DNA from: JAZDOH01 sp043798815
GTDB lineage: Bacteria; Patescibacteriota; Gracilibacteria; UM-FILTER-43-11
Length of the DNA stretch: 21,448 nt
NCBI GenBank assembly: GCA_043798815.1
Contig: JAZDOH010000071.1
Span: 1-21,448, forward strand
Reading direction: 5' to 3'
A model generated the notes under the pieces. The model was not told where the DNA came from. It did no database searches and saw nothing but the letters and a program-made list of their open reading frames with translations. Position 1 is the stretch's first letter, and every line of letters begins with the position of its first letter. The translations under genes were made by a program, and so were the position numbers. Positions 7,021 through 13,653 of the stretch are shown here, piece by piece.

Positions 7021-8367
7021 TTAAAATTTAGTCAGCTGGCGTATTTTAGATGACTTTTTAGGAACTGGCAAGGATTTTTTGGACTTTTTAAAAGCATAAA
7101 ACAGAAAGGGGAACAGAAAGATGGCAAACCACTGCCAACTCCAATGGGAGCTGATGTGAACCGGAAAGCTTTGTTCGCGGCTTTCCCCGTCATCATCGGT
7201 GATTTTGATTCTGGCGACATAATCACCGTCTTGCGCGTAAACGTGTTCCACAAAAAATCCTTTGGCGGCTTCGCCGTCGCCAAAATTCCATTCTACAATT
7301 TGAACTTGGCCATCCAGATCATACGAAGGACGAGCATCAAATGGGACGGGGGTTCCAATGGTACCTTTAAAAACAACTGGAGAACTTGTGGCATTGGATT
7401 TGGCTTGAGGTTGAGCGATGGATTTGGAAGCTGCTGACGAACTGCCACCACCAGAATTTCCTTTGCTGGAACCGCTGCCACCATTGCCGCCACTCATAGC
7501 ACCACTACTGCCGCTTCCACCACCTCCGCTACTGCCACTACTACCATTGCTCCCACCGCTTCCACCGCCGCCTCCGCTTCCTCCACCTCCGCCACCAGAA
7601 GTAACCACGATCACGGGTCCATGATTGTTTTTATTGGAATCGCTGTTATCACCAACCCCATCCTGATCCGTGTCCTGCCATTCACTGGGGTCATCGGGAA
7701 ATAGGTCGCTGTTGTCGCCCACCCCATCGCGATCGTGATCAGTTGAGTTTTGCGGATCTTGCGGAAAAGAGTCTTGGGTATCGGGAACGAAATCGCCGTC
7801 ATCATCAGTATCCGCGTTGTTTCCTATGCCATTCTTATCGGTATCTTGAGATTCTGCGGAATCGAGAGGGAAAGCATCCTGGACGTCTAACGTGCTATCC
7901 CCATCATCATCTTTATCCGTGTGATTGCTGACGCCATCATTATCGAGGTCATAATCCGCGTACAACGTGCTGGTGACTTTGTCATTATTCGGATTGTCAC
8001 CTTGAGGTTCATCGGGAACTATGCGGACGGCCAGAGGAGTTTCACCTGCCTCGTTCAGAGATACATCGATGAATACTGTGTCATCCCCTCCCGAGATGGC
8101 GGAAAAGGGCTGATCGGATCCAATGAACTTTCCAAGCCGCTCGTTATAAAACCGGACCACCCCTTTTTGATCCTGATTTGAGTTGTTGTGCACGGTGGCA
8201 TAAAGCCGCACGGTTTTGCCCACAATGATGTCATCCGGACTATCCACATCGGCCACGGAAATGGAAATGTCGTTTAAAAAAGCGGTTTGCTCCGAAGTGA
8301 GCCCCAGCTCTGCGGCATGTACTGAAAGAGGTAACAACAATAGGACTAAAAACACGGCTTTCTTCAT
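7021..8367 (-). CDS. Secreted, membrane-anchored surface protein with TSP3 calcium repeats and a PKD domain
   Basis: A 448-aa exported protein. A signal peptide (1-18, cleavage after SVHA) is followed by a CARDB-like beta domain (about 34-137). Four to five thrombospondin type 3-like calcium repeats occupy 138-245 (DLDNDGV, DTDKNGIGN, DHDRDGVGD, DTDQDGVGD). A Gly/Ser linker (257-316) leads to a PKD domain (about 332-405, with EWNFGDGE and HVYAQDGDY). The C-terminus is a transmembrane helix (about 409-426) and a basic cytoplasmic tail. This architecture suggests a calcium-stiffened surface stalk or adhesin with its domains outside the cell. It lies 24 nt downstream of gyrA and 6 nt upstream of rpmE on the same strand. 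No ligand or enzymatic activity can be assigned. Confidence 0.87.
   Translation of the reverse strand: MKKAVFLVLLLLPLSVHAAELGLTSEQTAFLNDISISVADVDSPDDIIVGKTVRLYATVHNNSNQDQKGVVRFYNERLGKFIGSDQPFSAISGGDDTVFIDVSLNEAGETPLAVRIVPDEPQGDNPNNDKVTSTLYADYDLDNDGVSNHTDKDDDGDSTLDVQDAFPLDSAESQDTDKNGIGNNADTDDDGDFVPDTQDSFPQDPQNSTDHDRDGVGDNSDLFPDDPSEWQDTDQDGVGDNSDSNKNNHGPVIVVTSGGGGGGSGGGGGSGGSNGSSGSSGGGGSGSSGAMSGGNGGSGSSKGNSGGGSSSAASKSIAQPQAKSNATSSPVVFKGTIGTPVPFDARPSYDLDGQVQIVEWNFGDGEAAKGFFVEHVYAQDGDYVARIKITDDDGESREQSFPVHISSHWSWQWFAIFLFPFLFYAFKKSKKSLPVPKKSSKIRQLTKF
7420..7599 (-). repeat. Low-complexity Gly/Ser-coding tract
   Basis: This segment encodes residues 257-316 of the PKD surface protein, almost entirely Gly and Ser. 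At the DNA level it is a degenerate array of GGN and AGN/TCN codons, which could vary in length by slippage. It would act as a flexible spacer between the calcium stalk and the PKD domain. Confidence 0.8.
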
Positions 8368-8373
8368 GGGCTT

Positions 8374-8379
8374 AGTATA
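8374..8379 (-). promoter_or_regulatory. -10 element between gyrA and the PKD protein gene
   Basis: On the minus strand TATACT (8379-8374) is separated from the ATG at 8367 by only 6 nt, so a leaderless transcript could begin at the start codon. No strong -35 is visible. The gene may therefore be read both from gyrA and from its own promoter. Confidence 0.4.
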
Positions 8380-8391
8380 CGGGAAAAAAAT

Positions 8392-11037
8392 CTACTTCTT
8401 CAATGGGAGTTCCGGAGCTTCTGACCCTTTGACCGGCTCCTCGATGATGACTGAAAGGGAAGCGACCTTGTCGTTGGCTTTCATGCGCATCACATACACA
8501 CCCTGAGTGGCACGGCCGATGGAAGGAATTTGTTTGAGGGCCAAGCGGATCATTTGTCCGTGACGGGAAATGAGGATGAGATCTCCTTCCATATTTCCTT
8601 CGATGACACGGGCTCCAACTACTTTTCCGGTTTTTGGAGTGATGTTGGCGGTTTTAACGCCGCTGCCTCCGCGACCCTGAAAGCGATAATTGTTGACGGG
8701 GGTGGCTTTACTCAACCCATTTTCCATCACCACAAGGAGGCTTGAGGCATCGGGGTTCTTAATTACATCCATTTGAACCACACGATCATCCCCTTTTAGC
8801 CGCATGCCACGCACGCCCATGCTGGGACGGCCCATGAACCGCACATCGCTTTCTTTGAAGCGAATACACTTGCCCATAACACTCACGAGCACCACTTGGT
8901 TGTCGAGCGAAGTGGCCTTGACCCATTCGAGTAAATCATCGGGGCGTAGCTTGATGGCGATGAGCCCGGAACGACGGACATTCTTGAATTCATCGAATTT
9001 TGTCTTTTTCACGGTGCCATGATTGGTGGCCATGAAGAGGTACTCGCCTTTAGTGGTGGTGGCATCTAATATTACAGTGACTTTTTCACCCGTGGTGAGC
9101 TGGAGAAGGTTTACGATAGCTTGTCCGCGGGACACGCGCGTTCCCACAGGAAGCTCATGCACCGGCAGACGAAATACACGCCCATGGCTGGTGAAGAATA
9201 GGAGTTCGTGATGCGTGCGGGTGTGTAAAATTTGAGCGATTTCATCTTCTTCTTTGGTGGTCATTCCGATCACTCCTTTGCCGCCTCGCCCCTGAGTGCG
9301 ATAAATGGTTGGAGAAATGCGTTTTGCATACCCCTGTTCCGTGATCGTCACGATCATGGGTTCATCGGGGATGAGCGATAACGCGTTGAATTCCCCGACG
9401 GCGTGTTTGATGATTTGAGTCCGGCGTTCGTCGCCATATTTGTCGATGATTTCCTGCGTCTCTGTGCCGACAATTTTGAGAATTCTCTTTGGATCCGCCA
9501 AAATCGCTTTGCATTCTTTGATGAACGCTTTTTTCTCTTTCAATTCGTCTTCAATTTTCTTGCGTTCCAGTCCCGCCAACGTTTGCAGGCGCATTTCTAA
9601 GATGGCCTTGGCCTGGAGCTCGGAAAGCTTAAATTTTTTCATCAAATTGTCCTTGGCCGCTTCTTTGGTTGCAGACTTTTTGATGGTGGCGATCACCGCA
9701 TCGATGTCATCCAGCGCCAAGTTCAAGCCTTCCAAAATGTGAGCGCGGGCTTCAGCGATTTTGAGTTCGTATTCCGTACGTCGGCGAACCACCACCTGGC
9801 GATGGGTGATGAAGTGTTCCAGAATGACTTTAAGATCCATGAGACGTGGCTGAATGCCGTCCGCCAAGGCAATCATGTTGTAGCCGAACGTGGTTTGAAG
9901 GTTGGTATTCTTGTAGAGCTGATTCAGGACTTTTTTAGGATAGGCGTCGCGCTTGAGCTCAATGACGACCCGAACCCCCTTGCGATTGCTTTCATCGCGG
10001 ATGTCAGAAATACCAACAACCTTTTTGTCGTGCACCAATTCTGCGATTTTTTCAATGAGAACTGATTTGTTGATTTGGTAAGGAATTTCCGTGATGATAA
10101 TGCGGAATTTTCCGCTTTTTTGCTCTTCGATTTCCGCCCGACCGCGCATGGTGATCGACCCACGGCCCGTGGCATAGGCTTGTTTTAAGGTTTCAATGTC
10201 GTACACAATGCCTCCGGTTGGAAAATCAGGACCTTTAACAAATTGCATCAGATCTTCGATGGTGGCTTCGGGTTCTTTAATGAGATGTTGCACCGCCTCC
10301 ATCACCTCACGCAGATTGTGAGGGGGGATATTGGTGGCCATGCCCACCGCGATGCCCATGGAACCATTTAGGAGCAAGGCGGGAATTCGGCTGGGAAGGA
10401 CGACAGGTTCTTTAAGACGACCATCGTAATTGGGGCGGAAGTCCACGGTTTCCTTTTCAATGTCCGCCAACGCTTCATCGGTAATCCGTTCCAATTTGGC
10501 TTCGGTGTAACGCATGGCGGCGGCGTTATCACCGTCCATGGAACCGAAGTTCCCCTGGCCATGGACGAGGGGGTAACGCATGGCAAAATCCTGTGCCATG
10601 CGAACCATGGAATCATACACAGCAGAATCTCCATGGGGGTGATATTTGCCCAACACCTCACCGACGACGGTAGCGGATTTGCGGAACTTGGCTGAAGCCC
10701 TCAACCCCATTTCATGCATGGCGAAGAGAATCCGGCGATGCACGGGCTTTAACCCATCACGGACATCGGGGAGCGCACGAGAAACGATGACCGACATCGC
10801 ATAATCGATATAGCTTTCCTGCATTTCGTTCACGATGTCGCGAGGATTCACCGTCCCCATGGCAAACATTCCCTGAACCTCATCATCACCCCCCGATCCT
10901 TCATTGGCAACGGGTTCTGGAGAAGATGTTTCTTCATCATCGGTCACCGCTTCTTTTTCCTCTTCGTTCAGCGGGGCATCCGATTTTTGGATTTTGGGCT
11001 TTTTAGGCTCCTTAGATTCTTTTTTCTTTCGAGGCAC
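8392..11037 (-). CDS. gyrA: DNA gyrase subunit A
   Basis: An 881-aa GyrA, the breakage-reunion subunit of the A2B2 gyrase that introduces negative supercoils. The catalytic Tyr177 is in AAMRYTEAKL. The quinolone-determining region HPHGDSAVYD has Ser138 and Asp142 at the places of E. coli Ser83 and Asp87, so no classical resistance change is seen. The GyrA box reads QGRGGKG (near residue 580), which separates it from ParC, and six-bladed C-terminal repeats follow. The start is a GTG at 11037. It adds about 56 residues, first Lys-rich and then acidic, before the conserved MGTVNPRDIVNEMQ; an ATG at codon 57 is the alternative start. The extended -10 at 11072-11077 favours the GTG start. Confidence 0.96.
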   Translation of the reverse strand: MPRKKKESKEPKKPKIQKSDAPLNEEEKEAVTDDEETSSPEPVANEGSGGDDEVQGMFAMGTVNPRDIVNEMQESYIDYAMSVIVSRALPDVRDGLKPVHRRILFAMHEMGLRASAKFRKSATVVGEVLGKYHPHGDSAVYDSMVRMAQDFAMRYPLVHGQGNFGSMDGDNAAAMRYTEAKLERITDEALADIEKETVDFRPNYDGRLKEPVVLPSRIPALLLNGSMGIAVGMATNIPPHNLREVMEAVQHLIKEPEATIEDLMQFVKGPDFPTGGIVYDIETLKQAYATGRGSITMRGRAEIEEQKSGKFRIIITEIPYQINKSVLIEKIAELVHDKKVVGISDIRDESNRKGVRVVIELKRDAYPKKVLNQLYKNTNLQTTFGYNMIALADGIQPRLMDLKVILEHFITHRQVVVRRRTEYELKIAEARAHILEGLNLALDDIDAVIATIKKSATKEAAKDNLMKKFKLSELQAKAILEMRLQTLAGLERKKIEDELKEKKAFIKECKAILADPKRILKIVGTETQEIIDKYGDERRTQIIKHAVGEFNALSLIPDEPMIVTITEQGYAKRISPTIYRTQGRGGKGVIGMTTKEEDEIAQILHTRTHHELLFFTSHGRVFRLPVHELPVGTRVSRGQAIVNLLQLTTGEKVTVILDATTTKGEYLFMATNHGTVKKTKFDEFKNVRRSGLIAIKLRPDDLLEWVKATSLDNQVVLVSVMGKCIRFKESDVRFMGRPSMGVRGMRLKGDDRVVQMDVIKNPDASSLLVVMENGLSKATPVNNYRFQGRGGSGVKTANITPKTGKVVGARVIEGNMEGDLILISRHGQMIRLALKQIPSIGRATQGVYVMRMKANDKVASLSVIIEEPVKGSEAPELPLKK

Positions 11038-11071
11038 GATTTTAAACAGGACTTAAAAAATAAGCAGGAAA

Positions 11072-11077
11072 ATATTA
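11072..11077 (-). promoter_or_regulatory. Extended -10 promoter of gyrA
   Basis: On the minus strand TAATAT (11077-11072) is preceded by TGC, forming an extended -10; the -35 region (TTCCAC, 17 nt upstream) is weak. The start point would be near 11065, about 28 nt before the GTG start of gyrA. Confidence 0.4.
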
Positions 11078-11188
11078 GCACAAAGCCTTTTGGCGTGGAA
11101 GGGTTTTTATCGTAAGAGCGATCCGGCCAAAAATCAAGGCTTGGACTCGAAAGATCTTGCGAAATTTTATGATTCAAAATCCATTCTG

Positions 11189-12133
11189 TTACGCAGCTCT
11201 CAGGGGAATAACTAAGGCATACTCACTATCTCCGGTTTGTCTAAAAGCCAATCGCTTGTCTTTTAAGGCAGCCCTGATTTGATCTTTGGGAACTAGTACA
11301 TAACCTGGAACGTCTGCAACCGCTGAAATGGGATGGATATAAATTTCTGCCATTGTTAGAGGTCTGCAAATTTCACGTAGGCGTTCTTCTGAAGCACCAG
11401 GCTCTTCAATCATCAAATCGCTGGCTGCCTCAAATGGCTCTGGATCTTTTGGATCTTCATCTTCGCCTTGCCCAAGACTACGAAATTTAGCTCTAAAAAT
11501 TACTGGATGATTGCCCAAAGTAAATTGAGCTGTTTGCCCTAAATATTCTAGCGCAGCTTCATCGGCTTCTGTGGTGTCAGTCAATTGGAGGAGAAATGAA
11601 ATACTATCTCGAACCCTCTCGATGTTAGAAGTATTGTTCAGAATGATAAACTCGATTATTTCTTTGATTACATCAAAACTATCTCGCATTTCACCTTTTC
11701 TCGTTATGACAACCCTGATGGCTCGTGCGGCAAAGGCCCAAGCCATTTTTTGCCCCTTTAAGCTCCCCATTAAAGATTCAACAAATGGCTTGATTTGTCC
11801 TGGATGTGTTTTAAGATATTTAACAACTGCGGCGGTGTTTTTTTCGAGAGCCGCTTTTTTGCAAGCTTCTAAATCAAGTGGCAAATCCGCTTCTATCACA
11901 AAAGGCATGGCTTCGTCATCCGTGAGTAGTGTCGAAAGAATGCCGGTTAAAATTTGGTTGATTTTGATGGGGGCGATGGTTCTGAGCTCTTCACAAAACT
12001 GTCGAATCTCCAATGGATGATTTAAGAGGTAGCCTATGGCCGCACCCGTATCACCTTGACTGGCGAGTTTGGCTGCTTGCTCGAGTGTTTCCGCCTGGTG
12101 GGTTACAAGGAATAAATTTTCTCTTTCGGTCAT
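11189..12133 (-). CDS. Unrecognised helical protein with a 71-residue internal repeat
   Basis: A 314-aa soluble protein with no signal peptide or transmembrane segment; I do not recognise the family. It contains an internal duplication: residues 21-50 and 92-121 align without gaps over 30 positions. The shared pattern is A/K-x-x-A...N/D-T-x-A-A/V-I/V-x-Y-L-x-x-H-P-x-x-I-R/K-x-F-x-E-x-L. This suggests an alpha-solenoid built from units of about 71 residues. A short acidic linker (GEDEDPKDPEPFE, near 223-236) precedes a C-terminal domain with strands such as VPGYVLVPKDQI and YALVIPL. The gene is divergent from ung. A promoter with TTGTTT and TAAAAT lies immediately upstream. A scaffold or regulatory role is possible but unproven. 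Confidence 0.75.
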   Translation of the reverse strand: MTERENLFLVTHQAETLEQAAKLASQGDTGAAIGYLLNHPLEIRQFCEELRTIAPIKINQILTGILSTLLTDDEAMPFVIEADLPLDLEACKKAALEKNTAAVVKYLKTHPGQIKPFVESLMGSLKGQKMAWAFAARAIRVVITRKGEMRDSFDVIKEIIEFIILNNTSNIERVRDSISFLLQLTDTTEADEAALEYLGQTAQFTLGNHPVIFRAKFRSLGQGEDEDPKDPEPFEAASDLMIEEPGASEERLREICRPLTMAEIYIHPISAVADVPGYVLVPKDQIRAALKDKRLAFRQTGDSEYALVIPLRAA

Positions 12134-12150
12134 GTTTAAAATATCTTATT

Positions 12151-12179
12151 ATTTTATCATAAAATCGCTCTTAAAACAA
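12151..12179 (-). promoter_or_regulatory. Promoter of the helical-repeat protein gene within a palindrome shared with ung
   Basis: On the minus strand TTGTTT (12179-12174) and TAAAAT (12156-12151) are spaced by 17 nt. The -10 is one half of a perfect 15-nt palindrome, ATTTTATCATAAAAT (12151-12165). Its other half supplies a TAAAAT -10 (12160-12165) for ung on the plus strand, about 13 nt before the ATG. The two genes may be co-regulated through this site. Confidence 0.45.
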
Positions 12180-12847
12180 TGTCCATGGACGTTAAAATCC
12201 ATCCCTCGTGGAAAACGGTGTTGCAGGAAGAATTCAATCAGCTCTATTTTCAGACGCTGGCGGATTTTGTGAAGCGGGAATATGGAAGTAAAACCGTATA
12301 CCCCCTGCCACGACAGGTTTTTGCGGCATTCGACTTGTGTCCGTTTGACCAGGTGAAGGTGGTGATTTTGGGGCAAGACCCGTATCACGGTTCCGGACAG
12401 GCCAATGGGCTGTGCTTTTCTGTGAGTGACGGGATCGAAAAGCCCCCTTCGCTCGTGAACATTTACAGGGAAATTGAAGCTGATTTGCATAAAACAATGC
12501 CGGCATCGGGAAATTTGGAGCGGTGGGCGCGACAAGGGGTGTTGCTCCTCAATGCCACATTGACGGTTTTACAGGGCACCGCCGGTTCGCATCAGGGAAA
12601 AGGGTGGGAGGAGTTCACGGATGCCGTGATTCGTAAAATTTCAGAGGAAAAGGACGGCGTGGTGTTCCTGCTGTGGGGTCGGTTTGCCCGGAGTAAGGCG
12701 GTGATGATCAGCTCAGCCAAACACTTGGTGCTGGAGGCCGCGCATCCTTCCCCTCTTTCAGCTAATCAGGGATTTTTCGGCTGCAAACACTTCAGCAAAG
12801 CCAATGAGTATTTAGCGGCACATGGAAAAGAGCCGATCGATTGGTGA
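12179..12847 (+). CDS. ung: Uracil-DNA glycosylase, family 1
   Basis: A 222-aa Ung that removes uracil from DNA as the first step of base-excision repair. The water-activating motif GQDPYH (65-70) contains the catalytic Asp67. The uracil-binding Asn is in LLLNATLTV (about residue 125), and the DNA-intercalating loop HPSPLSA (189-195) carries the catalytic His. Length and motif order are normal for family 1. The ATG at 12179 is used; a second ATG two codons later (12185) is equally possible, since neither has a Shine-Dalgarno sequence. It ends 5 nt from the 3' end of the convergent tRNA-Ser gene. Confidence 0.96.
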   Translation: MSMDVKIHPSWKTVLQEEFNQLYFQTLADFVKREYGSKTVYPLPRQVFAAFDLCPFDQVKVVILGQDPYHGSGQANGLCFSVSDGIEKPPSLVNIYREIEADLHKTMPASGNLERWARQGVLLLNATLTVLQGTAGSHQGKGWEEFTDAVIRKISEEKDGVVFLLWGRFARSKAVMISSAKHLVLEAAHPSPLSANQGFFGCKHFSKANEYLAAHGKEPIDW

Positions 12848-12852
12848 TCTAC

Positions 12853-12942
12853 TGGCGGAGAGACAGGGATTCGAACCCTGGAGAGGCTTTCGCCCCTGGC
12901 AGTTTTCAAAACTGCTGCCTTAAACCACTCGGCCATCTCTCC
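12853..12942 (-). tRNA. tRNA-Ser (anticodon UGA), CCA encoded
   Basis: A type II tRNA. The 7-bp acceptor stem (GGAGAGA/TCTCTCC) and the D-arm start TGGCCGAGTGG are clear. The anticodon stem GCAGT/ACTGC encloses a 7-nt loop with anticodon TGA (12908-12906). A long variable arm (GGGGCGAAAGCCTC) marks a serine tRNA, and the T-arm contains GGTTCGAATCC. The discriminator is G, followed by a genome-encoded CCA (12855-12853). It reads UCA and related serine codons. Confidence 0.97.
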
Positions 12943-12949
12943 AAAAAAC

Positions 12950-12955
12950 ACTATA
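12950..12955 (-). promoter_or_regulatory. Extended -10 promoter of tRNA-Ser
   Basis: On the minus strand TATAGT (12955-12950) is preceded by TGTGC, an extended -10. Exactly 7 nt separate it from the first base of the mature tRNA (12942), so the primary transcript may begin at or next to the mature 5' end. Confidence 0.5.
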
Positions 12956-12975
12956 GCACAAATTTGCAAATGCTC

Positions 12976-13003
12976 TTGCTTGCTGTTTGAGATATGCTAT
13001 ACT
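12976..13003 (+). promoter_or_regulatory. Promoter of the abiE operon
   Basis: TTGCTT (12976-12981) and TATACT (12998-13003) are spaced by 16 nt, with TGC forming an extended -10. Transcription would start near 13010. This excludes the upstream in-frame ATG at 12994, which would precede the transcript start, and fixes translation at 13027. Confidence 0.6.
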
Positions 13004-13025
13004 TAATATATTATTACTCAAACAG
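12983..13025. promoter_or_regulatory. Operator-like 9-bp inverted repeat flanking the abiE -10
   Basis: CTGTTTGAG (12983-12991) and CTCAAACAG (13017-13025) form a perfect inverted repeat with a 25-nt spacer. The arms flank the -10 box and the predicted start point, and the right arm ends one base before the ATG of abiEi. AbiEi antitoxins are known to repress their own operons by binding inverted repeats in the promoter, so this is the likely operator. Confidence 0.6.
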
Positions 13026-13026
13026 T

Positions 13027-13653
13027 ATGATTTCAAAAAGAGAGACCTTATTCTCCCTTTACCATCGTTTTCCTTATTTTACCAAAGAATCTTTGCGTGT
13101 CTCCGCGAATCGTTTCGAACTGAGCGAAAATTCTTTGAATGCCTATATTGATTTGGGATTGCGCAGCGGTCAAATCATCTCCTTAAAAAGAAGCTATTAC
13201 GTGACCCGTGAATTTTATGAGACGCATAAAACAGAAACCAGTTATCTTTTTTTTCTGGCCAACGCCCTCGTGAAGTCTTCTTATGTGAGCCTGGAAACGG
13301 CATTGCAGTATTATGGCCTTTTTGCGGAAGCGGTTCCGTACGCGGTCAGCTCTGTAACGACCGGCCTTCCAATGCATTTTAAAAACCGGCTTGGACTTTA
13401 TGCTTATCGAAATATCACGGAAAAACTGTTTACTGATTTTAAAATCGAAAAAAAGGAATTTGAATTTGTGATTGCCTTGCCCCACAAGGCGATTTTTGAC
13501 TATTTGTACTACTACACGCGCTGTTTCACTAAAAATGTTCACCCGGATATTCTGGAGGATTTGAGGATTGATACCGATGAACTGCCTTTGAGCGATAAGA
13601 AAAAACTTTTAAAACTAATCGTTCCTTTTACTTCCATTATAATCCGCGTATGA
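13027..13653 (+). CDS. AbiEi-family antitoxin/autorepressor of a type IV toxin-antitoxin system
   Basis: A 208-aa protein that fits the AbiEi family. An N-terminal winged-helix domain (about 1-62) precedes the family signature YVSLETALQYYGL (86-98), then SVTT (109-112), the LYAYRNITEKLF segment and ALPHKAIFDYLYY (150-162). In studied AbiE systems the antitoxin counteracts AbiEii without binding it directly and represses the operon through its winged helix. The start at 13027 is chosen over 12994 because of the promoter position. The stop overlaps the toxin start as ATGA, giving tight translational coupling. The region is more AT-rich than its neighbours and sits upstream of a tRNA gene, which suggests horizontal transfer. 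Confidence 0.87.
   Translation: MISKRETLFSLYHRFPYFTKESLRVSANRFELSENSLNAYIDLGLRSGQIISLKRSYYVTREFYETHKTETSYLFFLANALVKSSYVSLETALQYYGLFAEAVPYAVSSVTTGLPMHFKNRLGLYAYRNITEKLFTDFKIEKKEFEFVIALPHKAIFDYLYYYTRCFTKNVHPDILEDLRIDTDELPLSDKKKLLKLIVPFTSIIIRV

Noticed and set aside
7418..7624. Proline-rich plus-strand frame (PPPLPPPPP)
   Set aside because: It is the complement of the Gly/Ser linker tract of the PKD protein, not a gene.
12766..12969. Minus-strand frame containing GEMAEWFKAAVLKTARG
   Set aside because: It is the well-known spurious translation of a tRNA-Ser gene and overlaps tRNA-Ser(UGA) and the end of ung.
12994..13026. Upstream ATG extending AbiEi by 11 residues
   Set aside because: It lies upstream of and overlaps the -10 box (12998-13003), so it would not be on the transcript; the added residues do not belong to the family.
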